Shown: positions 1 through 6,400, numbered from the stretch's first letter. The stretch is 11,307 nt of DNA from Spirochaetia bacterium (GCA_900770075.1 CAAGIZ010000193.1:1-11307), one strand, 5' to 3'. Notes: a model not told the origin generated them from the sequence alone. Program-made: numbers and translations.

Positions 1-530
1 ATAAGGTTTCTGATTTGTGCCGGAGTTCTAAACTGTCCGTTCTGGCCGGAAGCGCTCAGCTTATCAAGCATGTACTCGTAAATGTCGCCAAGCATATCCT
101 GGTCTTGAATGTCGTTTTCATAAAGTTCATCAAGACCAGTAATTACATTAACTAAAACCTGCGGTGCCGGTATCTGAAAAGCTGCATCTTTCATAAATTT
201 TGCAAATGCACTTTCATTGTTTCCATGCATATTTTTAATGAACGCAAATATACCGTTTTTTTCGTCTTTCATTAAGGAAAAAATTTCATCAGGGCTAAGA
301 TTCTTAAACTTGCTCCAGCGGAGCTTCTGCCGGCTTTCATCAAAAATATGATTACCTTTAATGCCCATCATATTTTCTTTCTGTTCTGTTTCAATCTCTA
401 TATCATCAAGGGAGCGGATAAACATCAAATAAGAAAGCTGCTCTATGCAAGTGAGCGGATTAGCCATTCCGGCTGCCCAAAGTTTCTGCCAGATATTATC
501 GATTTTGTTTTTGATTTCGCCAGTTATCAT
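1..530 (-). CDS. hsdM: Type I restriction-modification DNA methyltransferase subunit HsdM, N-terminal part (cut by window edge)
   Basis: The first 176 codons are present; the gene reads leftward and leaves the window at position 1. HsdM methylates adenine at the recognition site in complex with the HsdS specificity subunit and, for restriction, HsdR. Residues about 8-140 match the helical HsdM N-terminal domain (NPLTCIEQLSYLMFIRSLDD at 24-43). Residues 146-170 (DMLGDIYEYMLDKL, then NGQFRTP) are the typical entry into the N6-adenine methyltransferase domain. The SAM-binding and NPPY motifs lie outside the window, so activity cannot be judged. The ATG at 530-528 is preceded by AGGAG with nine bases of spacing. 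The gene is divergent from trpGD and probably heads an hsd operon to the left. Family assignment is firm. Confidence 0.9.
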   Translation of the reverse strand, partial: MITGEIKNKIDNIWQKLWAAGMANPLTCIEQLSYLMFIRSLDDIEIETEQKENMMGIKGNHIFDESRQKLRWSKFKNLSPDEIFSLMKDEKNGIFAFIKNMHGNNESAFAKFMKDAAFQIPAPQVLVNVITGLDELYENDIQDQDMLGDIYEYMLDKLSASGQNGQFRTPAQIRNL

Positions 531-557
531 TTTTTTGAACTCCTGATTTTTCCTCGT

Positions 558-595
558 ATTATAGCAGGATTTTTATTGGTTATATAGAGATTATA
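558..595 (-). promoter_or_regulatory. Candidate -10 boxes for hsdM
   Basis: Two perfect TATAAT hexamers lie on the minus strand, at 563-558 and 595-590, upstream of the hsdM start. The outer one has TTGAAA at 620-615 with a rather long 19-base spacer. The inner one has no good -35 box. One of them probably drives hsdM; which one cannot be decided from sequence. Confidence 0.45.
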
Positions 596-661
596 CATGA
601 CAACGGTGTCGCATTTTCAAAGACACTGTAAAACTTTTTTTTGTGACAGATTTTTTAGATT

Positions 662-691
662 TTTCTTGTTTCTATTGACAGAAACAAGAAA
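662..691. promoter_or_regulatory. Candidate trp operator, upstream copy
   Basis: This is a perfect inverted repeat with 12-base arms (662-673 and 680-691) around a 6-base centre. Its inner core is GTTTCT-N6-AGAAAC (668-685). It covers the -35 box of the trpGD promoter. The same core recurs at 701-718 and in front of trpB at 4782-4799, which argues for a sequence-specific regulator. The regulator is not identified; the half-site is not the CTAG type of E. coli TrpR. Confidence 0.65.
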
Positions 692-703
692 CAGATGTAT
701 GTT
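675..703 (+). promoter_or_regulatory. trpGD-trpCF promoter
   Basis: A perfect TTGACA (675-680) is followed after 17 bases by TATGTT (698-703), a good sigma-70 type match. Transcription would start near 710, giving a leader of about 130 bases before trpGD. Two copies of the palindrome GTTTCT-N6-AGAAAC overlap it, one on the -35 box and one on the end of the -10 box, which is repressor geometry. Confidence 0.75.
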
Positions 704-718
704 TCTTTATATAGAAAC
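701..718. promoter_or_regulatory. Candidate trp operator, promoter-proximal copy
   Basis: GTTTCT (701-706), ATAT-rich centre, AGAAAC (713-718). It overlaps the last bases of the -10 box and the expected transcription start. Its centre is 33 bases from the centre of the upstream copy, close to three helical turns, so two bound dimers would lie on the same face of the DNA. Confidence 0.65.
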
Positions 719-733
719 GCAAGGAGCGGGCGT

Positions 734-776
734 TGCGGGCGGCGTCTGAGCCCGCAGAAGGGGTAGCGAAAGACGC
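734..776 (+). promoter_or_regulatory. Structured leader of trpGD with two mutually exclusive stems
   Basis: TGCGGGC (734-740) pairs with GCCCGCA (750-756), a 7-base stem. GCGTCT (742-747), in the loop of that stem, can instead pair with AGACGC (771-776). The two pairings compete or form a pseudoknot. The stretch lies between the trpGD promoter and the terminator-like hairpin at 793-810. Pairings are seen directly; a regulatory role is inference. The GC-rich sequence resembles a dispersed intergenic repeat, so it may not have evolved for this operon. Confidence 0.4.
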
Positions 777-792
777 TGTGCGGCTTGCGCGC

Positions 793-818
793 AGGGGGAG
801 GCTTCCCCCTCCTTTTTT
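793..818 (+). terminator. Terminator-like hairpin in the trpGD leader (possible attenuator)
   Basis: AGGGGGA (793-799), loop GGCT, TCCCCCT (804-810), then CC and six T (813-818). It has the form of an intrinsic terminator but lies downstream of the trpGD promoter and 22 bases before the start codon. It could therefore attenuate trpGD-trpCF. The trpB leader has the same hairpin without the T run. No short frame with Trp codons precedes it, so classical leader-peptide attenuation is not supported. Confidence 0.5.
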
Positions 819-840
819 ATGGTGTTTCGGAGGAAAAAAA

Positions 841-2454
841 ATGATTTTGGTTATAGATAATTACGACAGCTTTACTTTTAACGTGGTTCAGAGTCTTGAA
901 AGTTTTACTGACCAGCAGATACGGGTTGTGCGGAACGATGAATTTTCTGTTGCGGAACTGGCAGAGATGAAGCCGGACTTTCTGGTGGTTTCTCCGGGGC
1001 CGGGGAATCCTTCTCAGGCGGGGGTTAGTGTGGAAGCCATCCGGTATTTTGCGGGTAAGGTGCCGATTTTGGGTATCTGTTTGGGGCATCAGGCGATTGG
1101 CGAAGCCTTCGGGGCGAAGATTGTTCATGCAAAAAATGTGTGTCACGGGATTATTCAGGACATTGATCTTGACGGCAGGGGGCTTTTTAGGACTATCGGG
1201 AAGAGCTGTAAATTTACCAGGTATCATTCCCTTGTGATTGACGAAAGCACTTTGAGCGGGGATTTTGAAGTTACTGCCAGGGCTAAGGACGGGGACATAA
1301 TGGGCATAAGGCACAAGACTCTTCCTATTGAAGGCGTGCAGTTCCATCCGGAATCCATTGCCAGCGAAAGGTGCAGGGACATTTTTTTGAACTTTATCAA
1401 CTATCGCCGGGAAAACCTGCCTGTGGCGGATTATCTGAACCAGCTTATGGAAAAGAAGGATTTGTCTGAGGAGCAGGCGGCGTTTTTTATGGAAAACATC
1501 ACCGACGGAAATATGGACGAGCGGGTTATGGCGGCAATTCTCGTTGCCATGCAGGCGAAGGGTGTTTCTGTAAGCGAGATGACCGGCTGTGCAAAGGCCC
1601 TGCTCAAAAAAAAGACTGTTTTTCCTTATTCGGGAAGGGGGCTTTCGGAAATTGTCGGTACCGGCGGTGACTGCAAGGGCAGCTTTAACATTTCTTCTCT
1701 TTCTGCTCTGGTGGCTGCCAGCTGCGGGGTGCCTGTGGCAAAACACGGCAACAGGGCTGTTTCTTCCAAGTCCGGGGCGGCGGATTTTTTTGAAAATCTT
1801 GGCATTAACATTATGGCGGAGCCTTCTAAAACTGCCCGTCTTCTTGAAAAAACCGGTTTTGGCTTTTTGATGGCTCCTGTGTACCATTCTGCCATGCGGT
1901 TTGCGGCTCCTGTGCGGAAGGCTCTGGGGGTAAAGACTGTCATGAATGTTCTGGGACCGCTTTTAAATCCTGCCGGGGCGGAGTTTGAGGTTCTGGGGGT
2001 TTATTCCCAGTCGATTTTGAAGGATTATGCCCGCTCTGCCAAGGCTTTGGGAGCGAAGCGGGTTTTGACGGTGGCTTCTGAGGACGGCTACGACGAAATT
2101 TCTCCGTGCGCAAAAACTCATGCCTTTTTAATAGAAGAATCTGGCAGGGAAACTGCCTTTGTAATTGACCCGGAAAAATTCGGCATTGCTGATGCTGACG
2201 AAGAAGAGCTTGCTGGTGGCAGCGGCAAGGACAATGCTGAACTTGCTATGGATGTGCTCAACGGAGGGGGAAGAAAAACCATCCGTTATGCCGTGGGGCT
2301 GAATACTGCGGCGGTGCTCTATCTTTCTGGCAGGGCAAAGACCCTGAAGGAAGGTTATGACCTTGCCTTAAACGCCATTGACTCGAAGGCTGCCCTGGCA
2401 AAACTGAACGAAATCGTGGAATTGAGCAGAAGCCTGCAGGCGGAGGCTGTCTGA
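841..2454 (+). CDS. trpGD: Fused anthranilate synthase glutaminase / anthranilate phosphoribosyltransferase (TrpGD)
   Basis: A 537-residue cytoplasmic fusion. The N-terminal class I glutamine amidotransferase (about 1-190) passes ammonia to TrpE; the C-terminal domain (about 197-537) joins anthranilate to PRPP. Glutaminase features are the start MILVIDNYDSFTFN, oxyanion motif SPGPGNP, nucleophile Cys80 in GICLGHQ, and His169 and Glu171 in VQFHPES. TrpD features are GTGGD at 273-277, KHGNRAVSSKSGAADF from 301 and GPLLNPA near 372-378. The chosen ATG has GGAGG seven bases upstream and begins the protein where TrpG normally begins; an upstream TTG at 733 would add 36 residues of unlike sequence translated from the leader. 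trpCF follows 20 bases later. No trpE is adjacent. The same gene fusion occurs in E. coli. Assignment is firm. Confidence 0.95.
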   Translation: MILVIDNYDSFTFNVVQSLESFTDQQIRVVRNDEFSVAELAEMKPDFLVVSPGPGNPSQAGVSVEAIRYFAGKVPILGICLGHQAIGEAFGAKIVHAKNVCHGIIQDIDLDGRGLFRTIGKSCKFTRYHSLVIDESTLSGDFEVTARAKDGDIMGIRHKTLPIEGVQFHPESIASERCRDIFLNFINYRRENLPVADYLNQLMEKKDLSEEQAAFFMENITDGNMDERVMAAILVAMQAKGVSVSEMTGCAKALLKKKTVFPYSGRGLSEIVGTGGDCKGSFNISSLSALVAASCGVPVAKHGNRAVSSKSGAADFFENLGINIMAEPSKTARLLEKTGFGFLMAPVYHSAMRFAAPVRKALGVKTVMNVLGPLLNPAGAEFEVLGVYSQSILKDYARSAKALGAKRVLTVASEDGYDEISPCAKTHAFLIEESGRETAFVIDPEKFGIADADEEELAGGSGKDNAELAMDVLNGGGRKTIRYAVGLNTAAVLYLSGRAKTLKEGYDLALNAIDSKAALAKLNEIVELSRSLQAEAV

Positions 2455-2474
2455 AGGAACTTGCGGTAAGAAGA

Positions 2475-3911
2475 ATGAAAAATATTGTTGCACAGATTGT
2501 TGAACGGCGGAAAAAGGATATTGAACGGAAAGGTTTTGGGTTTGGTTTTAAAATTCCCGAAAAGAGGTGCCGGCCGATAAATGTTTTTATGGCTCAGAAA
2601 GGGGCAATTCTTGAAATTAAGCGGGCCAGCCCCAGCAAAGGCGACATTGCCCCGAGTCTGGACTGCGTGGAAACCGCCCTTAAATACAGGGAAAACGGTG
2701 CCAGAGCCATAAGCTGCCTGACGGAAGAAAATTATTTTAAGGGAAATCTTGGGGATTTGATGGCGGTGTGTGCTGCCGTTCCGGATGTGGCTGTCCTTCG
2801 CAAGGATTTTTTGATTGACGAGAAGGAAATTGAAATTTCTTACCTGTGCGGGGCGGATGCTGTTCTTTTGATTTGCGGAATTCTTTCTCTGGAAAAAATG
2901 CTTTCCATGACGGCGGAGTGTGCCCGGCTGGGAATCCGTGCCTTTGTGGAAGTGCGGACGGAAGAAGATGTTCAAAAGGTTCTGGAACTGAAAAAACACT
3001 ATCCTGGCACCATAGTCTGCGGTGTAAATTCCAGAAATTTAAAGGATTTTTCCATAGATCTTCTGGTTCCTGCCATGCTGAAAAAAGCCCTTGGGGGAGA
3101 TGTAGTTTTTGAAAGCGGAATTACAACCCCGGAAACTGCCCGGAAAGTCGGTGCAATGGGGTTTTCTGGAATCCTTCTCGGTGAATTTGCCGCAAGAAAT
3201 CCCCAGAGGGCAGGGGAGTTTGTGCGCTCTTTTGAAGGGGCGGATGAAAACCTCTGGGGAAAAAAGTTTGTTGAACTTGCTCAGAAGGTAAAATGCCGCA
3301 GGTCTGACCGTCCCCTTATAAAAATCTGCGGACTTACCCGGCCGGAAGACGTTCTTCTGGCGGATTGTCTTGGGGCGGATTTTCTGGGATTTGTCTTTGC
3401 CGGGGAGTTTGGGCGGAATGTTTATGGAGAAAAATTTGAAGGTATACGGAAAATTTTTGGGAGCGTAAAGGCTTTTAAGGTGGGGGTTATAACAAGGCCG
3501 GAAAGCGAAGAAGCCCATTTTGCGGCGGAACTGGTAAAGGCCGGCGTGCTGGACTTTGTGCAGGTGCACGGAGTAAAGCCGGAAGACCTGCCTTCTTATC
3601 TAAAAGAAATCCCTCATTATTTTGCCTTGACGGAAAAAAACGGCAGCCTGAAAACTCAGGCGGAAGAAGCCTGCTCCATAGGCGAGCCGAGGTTTTTGCT
3701 GGAGTCCAAGTCCCAGAACTGGTGCATGGAAGAAAGCGCAGGCGGGGAACACCTGTGGATTGCCGGAGGTCTGACCCCGGAAAATATCCGAAGCCTGTGC
3801 CAGAAACTGCACCCTGAACTGGTGGATGTTTCCGGCGGCGTTGAAGGGAAAACCTTAGGCGTAAAGGACGAAGCCCGGCTCAGGAAGTTTTTTGCAGAAG
3901 CGGCGGTTTGA
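2475..3911 (+). CDS. trpCF: Fused indole-3-glycerol phosphate synthase / phosphoribosylanthranilate isomerase (TrpCF)
   Basis: A 478-residue fusion of two TIM barrels; TrpF isomerises phosphoribosylanthranilate and TrpC closes the indole ring. The TrpC half (about 1-255) keeps every expected active-site residue: Glu47 and Lys49 in EIKRASPSKG, Lys110 in LRKDF, Glu159, Asn185 in GVNSRNL, and Glu213-Ser214 in ESGI. The TrpF half (about 280-478) keeps Cys285 in KICGLT, VQVHG, AGGLTPENI and VDVSGGVE. However, the catalytic aspartate normally in LLLD is Glu410 (FLLES), and the usual GGSGKTFDW stretch is missing. Isomerase activity is therefore less certain than TrpC activity. The start lacks a strong Shine-Dalgarno site at normal spacing, so translational coupling to trpGD is likely. 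The stop codon lies inside a degenerate tandem repeat. Confidence 0.93.
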   Translation: MKNIVAQIVERRKKDIERKGFGFGFKIPEKRCRPINVFMAQKGAILEIKRASPSKGDIAPSLDCVETALKYRENGARAISCLTEENYFKGNLGDLMAVCAAVPDVAVLRKDFLIDEKEIEISYLCGADAVLLICGILSLEKMLSMTAECARLGIRAFVEVRTEEDVQKVLELKKHYPGTIVCGVNSRNLKDFSIDLLVPAMLKKALGGDVVFESGITTPETARKVGAMGFSGILLGEFAARNPQRAGEFVRSFEGADENLWGKKFVELAQKVKCRRSDRPLIKICGLTRPEDVLLADCLGADFLGFVFAGEFGRNVYGEKFEGIRKIFGSVKAFKVGVITRPESEEAHFAAELVKAGVLDFVQVHGVKPEDLPSYLKEIPHYFALTEKNGSLKTQAEEACSIGEPRFLLESKSQNWCMEESAGGEHLWIAGGLTPENIRSLCQKLHPELVDVSGGVEGKTLGVKDEARLRKFFAEAAV

Positions 3912-4023
3912 CCGAAGATGGGCGGTTTGACAGAAGATGTACATTTGACCGTCAATGTGGGCACTTTGACCGCAAAATGTACATTTAACCGTCTGTGGGG
4001 GCGCCCCCTTAGACCGAAGATGT
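3902..4023. repeat. Degenerate tandem repeats across the trpCF stop codon
   Basis: GGCGGTTTGAC occurs at 3902-3912 and 3921-3931 (period 19), the first including the trpCF stop. Units of about 40 bases opening with GAC(C/A)G(A/C)A(G/A)ATG follow from 3929, 3968 and 4012. Between the first two, a 17-base stretch (3937-3953 and 3977-3993) repeats with one mismatch. No protein is recognisable here. Confidence 0.55.
3997..4008. terminator. GC palindrome between convergent trpCF and LUD genes
   Basis: GGGGGCGCCCCC is a perfect 12-base palindrome placed between two convergent genes. It could help terminate both, but it has almost no loop and no T run on either side, so this is a weak call. Confidence 0.25.
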
Positions 4024-4046
4024 CCATTCCCCAGTCAATCTCCCCT

Positions 4047-4673
4047 CTAAAATCCCAGATTTTCGTTTACGAGGATAACATTTATTCTTCCCGGGTGCTT
4101 TGAATACCGGGTAATCAGGAACTGACAGCAGATTGTGTCCGGGGTCTTGCAGTCGAAGCAGCGGCCGGTCTTTTTGCAGGGAGTGTCAATGTTGAACCTC
4201 TGGGCGTTTGCAGGAGCAGCCACGGTTCTGGCACGCTTCATGGCACTGTCCAAATCGTCGCAGACCTTGTTCATGCCCACAATAAAAACAACTTTGCGGG
4301 GGCCCTGGGCAATGCAGGAAACCCGGTTGGAATTCCCGTCAATGTTCACCAGAACGCCGTCACTAGTCATGGCGTTGGCACTGGCCAGAAAAATGTCCGC
4401 ATCGTAGGCAGCCATAAGACTTTCCCTAGGTTCCAGAAGAGCGCGGTCAATGTATTTGTACTTGCCGTTTTTAAGGGTGTCAATAAGACCTATTTCGTTG
4501 GCAGAAGTGCAGCCGCCCATGGCAACAGTGCTGTTTTCAGGAATAAGGCTGAGGGCAATTTTCAGCGCGTCATCCTTGCTTGAGGCGTAAAAGCCTTTCA
4601 TGTTGCGGGATTCAAGCCCTTTTATGACAGTCTGAGCCAGAGCCTCGTTTTTTTTCGATACAAATTCGTTCAT
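4047..4673 (-). CDS. LUD-domain (LutC/YkgG-like, DUF162) protein
   Basis: A 208-residue protein of the LUD family. LutC and LutB, members of that family, act in lactate oxidation, but many stand-alone members have no known substrate. Family signs are VAMGGCTSANEIG at 50-62, ADIFLASANAMTSDGVLVN at 92-110, IDGNSNRV, GPRKVVFIVGMNK at 124-136, and a cysteine-rich tail with Cys166, Cys172, Cys175 and Cys182-183 (TPCxxTGxCFDCxxPDxICC) ending in ILVNENLGF. The tail could hold a metal, which is inference. The start is set by GGAGG seven bases before the ATG; a longer frame upstream lacks family sequence. No lutA or lutB neighbour is present. It lies opposite to and between the two trp units and diverges from trpB. 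Confidence 0.85.
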   Translation of the reverse strand: MNEFVSKKNEALAQTVIKGLESRNMKGFYASSKDDALKIALSLIPENSTVAMGGCTSANEIGLIDTLKNGKYKYIDRALLEPRESLMAAYDADIFLASANAMTSDGVLVNIDGNSNRVSCIAQGPRKVVFIVGMNKVCDDLDSAMKRARTVAAPANAQRFNIDTPCKKTGRCFDCKTPDTICCQFLITRYSKHPGRINVILVNENLGF

Positions 4674-4751
4674 AGAAAAGCCTCCATATAAAAAATATAC
4701 CACAACCGGATTTTTTAATCGACAACAATACTGCCACCTACACACTTCCAA

Positions 4752-4781
4752 TTGACAAAGCCGCCCTGTTTGGGGTATGAT
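4752..4781 (+). promoter_or_regulatory. trpBA promoter
   Basis: Perfect TTGACA (4752-4757), 18-base spacer, TATGAT (4776-4781). It is followed directly by the palindrome GTTTCT-N6-AGAAAC. It gives trpBA its own transcription, independent of trpGD-trpCF, with a leader of about 175 bases. Confidence 0.75.
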
Positions 4782-4800
4782 GTTTCTATAAACAGAAACA
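4781..4800. promoter_or_regulatory. Candidate trp operator in front of trpBA
   Basis: TGTTTCT (4781-4787), six bases, AGAAACA (4794-4800): a perfect inverted repeat with 7-base arms. The core equals both palindromes at the trpGD promoter. It starts at the last base of the -10 box, nearly the position of the 701-718 copy relative to its own -10 box. Confidence 0.65.
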
Positions 4801-4838
4801 AGACCGCTCTCCGGCTGTTTTTCGGCTGTCCGGGGTTT

Positions 4839-4927
4839 TAGGGGCTGGCCCCTAGGCGAAGGGGGTGTCGCGGCAACGGCGGACGCAAGGCGTCCAGAGT
4901 GCCGCGCAGGGGGAAGGCTTTCCCCCT
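4839..4927 (+). promoter_or_regulatory. Hairpin-rich leader of trpBA
   Basis: Three hairpins in series: TAGGGG/CCCCTA (4839-4854); CGCGGCA (4869-4875) with TGCCGCG (4900-4906), enclosing GGACGC/GCGTCC (4881-4895); and AGGGGGAA/TTCCCCCT with a GGCT loop (4908-4927). The last hairpin nearly equals the one at 793-810 before trpGD but has no T run. The segment 4860-4927 also resembles part of the dispersed repeat at 6223-6350 read on the other strand. It may be a repeat captured in the leader, a conserved regulatory RNA, or both. Confidence 0.5.
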
Positions 4928-4963
4928 CAAATTGAACTTACTGGTTCTTAACTGGAGAAAAAT

Positions 4964-6223
4964 ATGTACGAAAAATCAGAAAATGGCTTTTTTGGAGACT
5001 ACGGCGGAAAGTACGTGCCGGAAATCCTTCGTTCTGCCATTGACGAGCTGGAAGAGGCTTTTAACCATTACATCAATGACCCGGCTTTTCTGGAGGAACT
5101 GAACATTTTGCGCCGTGACTACATCGGTCGGGAAACTCCCCTCATGTTTGCACAACGGGCTACTGAACTTATGGGCGGCGGAAAAATCTACGTCAAACTG
5201 GAAGGGCTGGCAAATACCGGGGCTCACAAAATCAACAATGCCATCGGTCAGGTTCTCCTGGCAAAAAAAATGGGAAAAACCCGCATAATTGCAGAAACGG
5301 GGGCTGGTCAGCATGGTGTTGCAACTGCGGCTGCCTGTGCAAAACTCGGAATGCAGTGCGTTGTCTATCAGGGCGAAGTGGATGTGCGCCGTCAGCAGCC
5401 TAATGTGGCGGCAATGGAACTTTACGGGGCAACTGTGGTTCCTGTAAAAAACGGTTCCCGCACTCTTAAAGACGCCGTAAACGAAGCAATGCGGGACTGG
5501 GCAACTAATTTTGAAACAACCCACTACTGCCTCGGCTCTGCCTTAGGACCTGCTCCTTTCCCGGACATGGTGCGCACTTTTCAGTCGGTAATCGGCGAAG
5601 AAGTAAAAAGACAGTGTGCAGAACGCAATATCGAAATCCATTCCCTCGTTGCCTGTGTGGGCGGCGGTTCCAATGCTTCGGGCTTTTTTGCACCGTTTTT
5701 CGCTGACGAAAAAATCAGGCTTTACGGGGCAGAAGGCGGCGGTACAGGGCCGGAAATCGGAAACAATGCCAGCCGGATGGTTGGAACTGCGGCAAAGGAC
5801 GACATCTTGCAGGGTTTTAAGAGCCGTTTTCTTGTAGACAGCGACGGTCAGGCTCAAAAAACAAGTTCAATTTCTGCCGGTCTGGACTACCTTGGAATTT
5901 CTCCGCAGCTGGCAATGCTTGGAAAAACCGGAAGAATCACTTTTGAAGCAATCCGCGATAATGAAGCCCTGGAAGCCGTAAGTTTTTTTGCCAAAAACGA
6001 AGGCATTCTGATGGCTCTGGAAAGTTCCCACGCTGCGGCCTATGCTTTAAAGCTGGCTCCAAAGGTTCCGAAAGACAAGGCAATAATAATCAATATGTCC
6101 GGTCGTGGAGACAAGGACGTTTTCATTACAAGCCCGGTTTTCCGCCCGGAAGAATGGAAGGATTTCCTTCGGACAGAACTTAAAAGGCTGGAAGAAAACA
6201 AAAACGTTCACGAAAATTATTAG
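4964..6223 (+). CDS. trpB: Tryptophan synthase beta subunit
   Basis: 419 residues, slightly longer than the usual 395-400. The PLP enzyme condenses indole, channelled from TrpA, with serine. It opens with the typical GFFGDYGGKYVPE. The PLP lysine is Lys89 in NTGAHKINN; AETGAGQHGVAT, DVRRQQPNV, GSRTLKDAVNEA, the phosphate-binding GGGSNASG and C-terminal SGRGDKD are all present. Oddities: the segment before the lysine reads KLEGLANTGAHK where most TrpB have KREDLNHTGAHK, and EPGG is AEGGG. GGAG stands six bases before the chosen ATG. It has its own promoter and operator, and trpA follows after a 177-base gap filled mostly by a repeat element. Function is firm. Confidence 0.95.
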   Translation: MYEKSENGFFGDYGGKYVPEILRSAIDELEEAFNHYINDPAFLEELNILRRDYIGRETPLMFAQRATELMGGGKIYVKLEGLANTGAHKINNAIGQVLLAKKMGKTRIIAETGAGQHGVATAAACAKLGMQCVVYQGEVDVRRQQPNVAAMELYGATVVPVKNGSRTLKDAVNEAMRDWATNFETTHYCLGSALGPAPFPDMVRTFQSVIGEEVKRQCAERNIEIHSLVACVGGGSNASGFFAPFFADEKIRLYGAEGGGTGPEIGNNASRMVGTAAKDDILQGFKSRFLVDSDGQAQKTSSISAGLDYLGISPQLAMLGKTGRITFEAIRDNEALEAVSFFAKNEGILMALESSHAAAYALKLAPKVPKDKAIIINMSGRGDKDVFITSPVFRPEEWKDFLRTELKRLEENKNVHENY

Positions 6224-6350
6224 GGCGTTCCCGCCCGCTTTGCGGTCGGTCGGGTCTTCCGCAGTTCCGCGTCTGTGCGCTCCATCCGGCAAAACGAGAC
6301 TTCGCCTCTTTTTTGCCGGACGCCTTCGGCGCTGCTACACCCCCTAACGC
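6223..6350. repeat. GGGCGTT...CCTAACGC repeat element between trpB and trpA
   Basis: A 128-base element opening with GGGCGTTCCC (overlapping the last base of the trpB stop) and ending in CCCCCTAACGC. TCCGGCAAAA (6285-6294) pairs perfectly with TTTTGCCGGA (6311-6320) as a central hairpin. A second copy at 10774-10881 shares the ends and the CGCTT, GGGTC, TTCCG, TTCCGC and CGCTCCAT blocks but has a different core hairpin. It is most likely a dispersed non-coding repeat. Within the trpBA transcript it could affect processing or decay between the two genes. Confidence 0.65.
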
Positions 6351-6400
6351 AAAAACGAACGAAAAAACACATCAAACGAAACAAAACGAGGCTAAAAAAA

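Noticed and set aside
733..840. A TTG-started extension adding 36 residues to TrpGD
   Set aside because: It is translated leader and hairpin DNA, has no family similarity, and the ATG at 841 has a perfect GGAGG and the normal TrpG beginning.
819..860. Short frame from ATG 819 overlapping the trpGD start, considered as a leader peptide
   Set aside because: It has no Trp codons and starts after the terminator-like hairpin, so it cannot serve classical attenuation.
704..963. T-box or other known tryptophan-sensing RNA in the trp leaders (704-840 before trpGD and 4800-4963 before trpB)
   Set aside because: No T-box motif (AGGGTGGNACCGCG) or specifier-loop arrangement was found in 704-840 or 4800-4963.
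817..1887. Long open frame on the minus strand opposite trpGD
   Set aside because: It is a shadow of a clearly conserved gene, with a composition typical of antisense reading and no recognisable domain.
3902..4023. Possible CRISPR array
   Set aside because: Repeats are degenerate, of unequal length and without unique spacers of constant size; no cas gene is near.
3918..4103. 61-codon frame in the trpCF to LUD gap
   Set aside because: It runs through degenerate tandem repeats and into the LUD gene on the other strand, with no protein likeness.
6275..6400. Upstream extension of TrpA by 42 residues
   Set aside because: The added residues are read from the repeat element; TrpA homology starts near the ATG at 6401, which has CGAGG before it.
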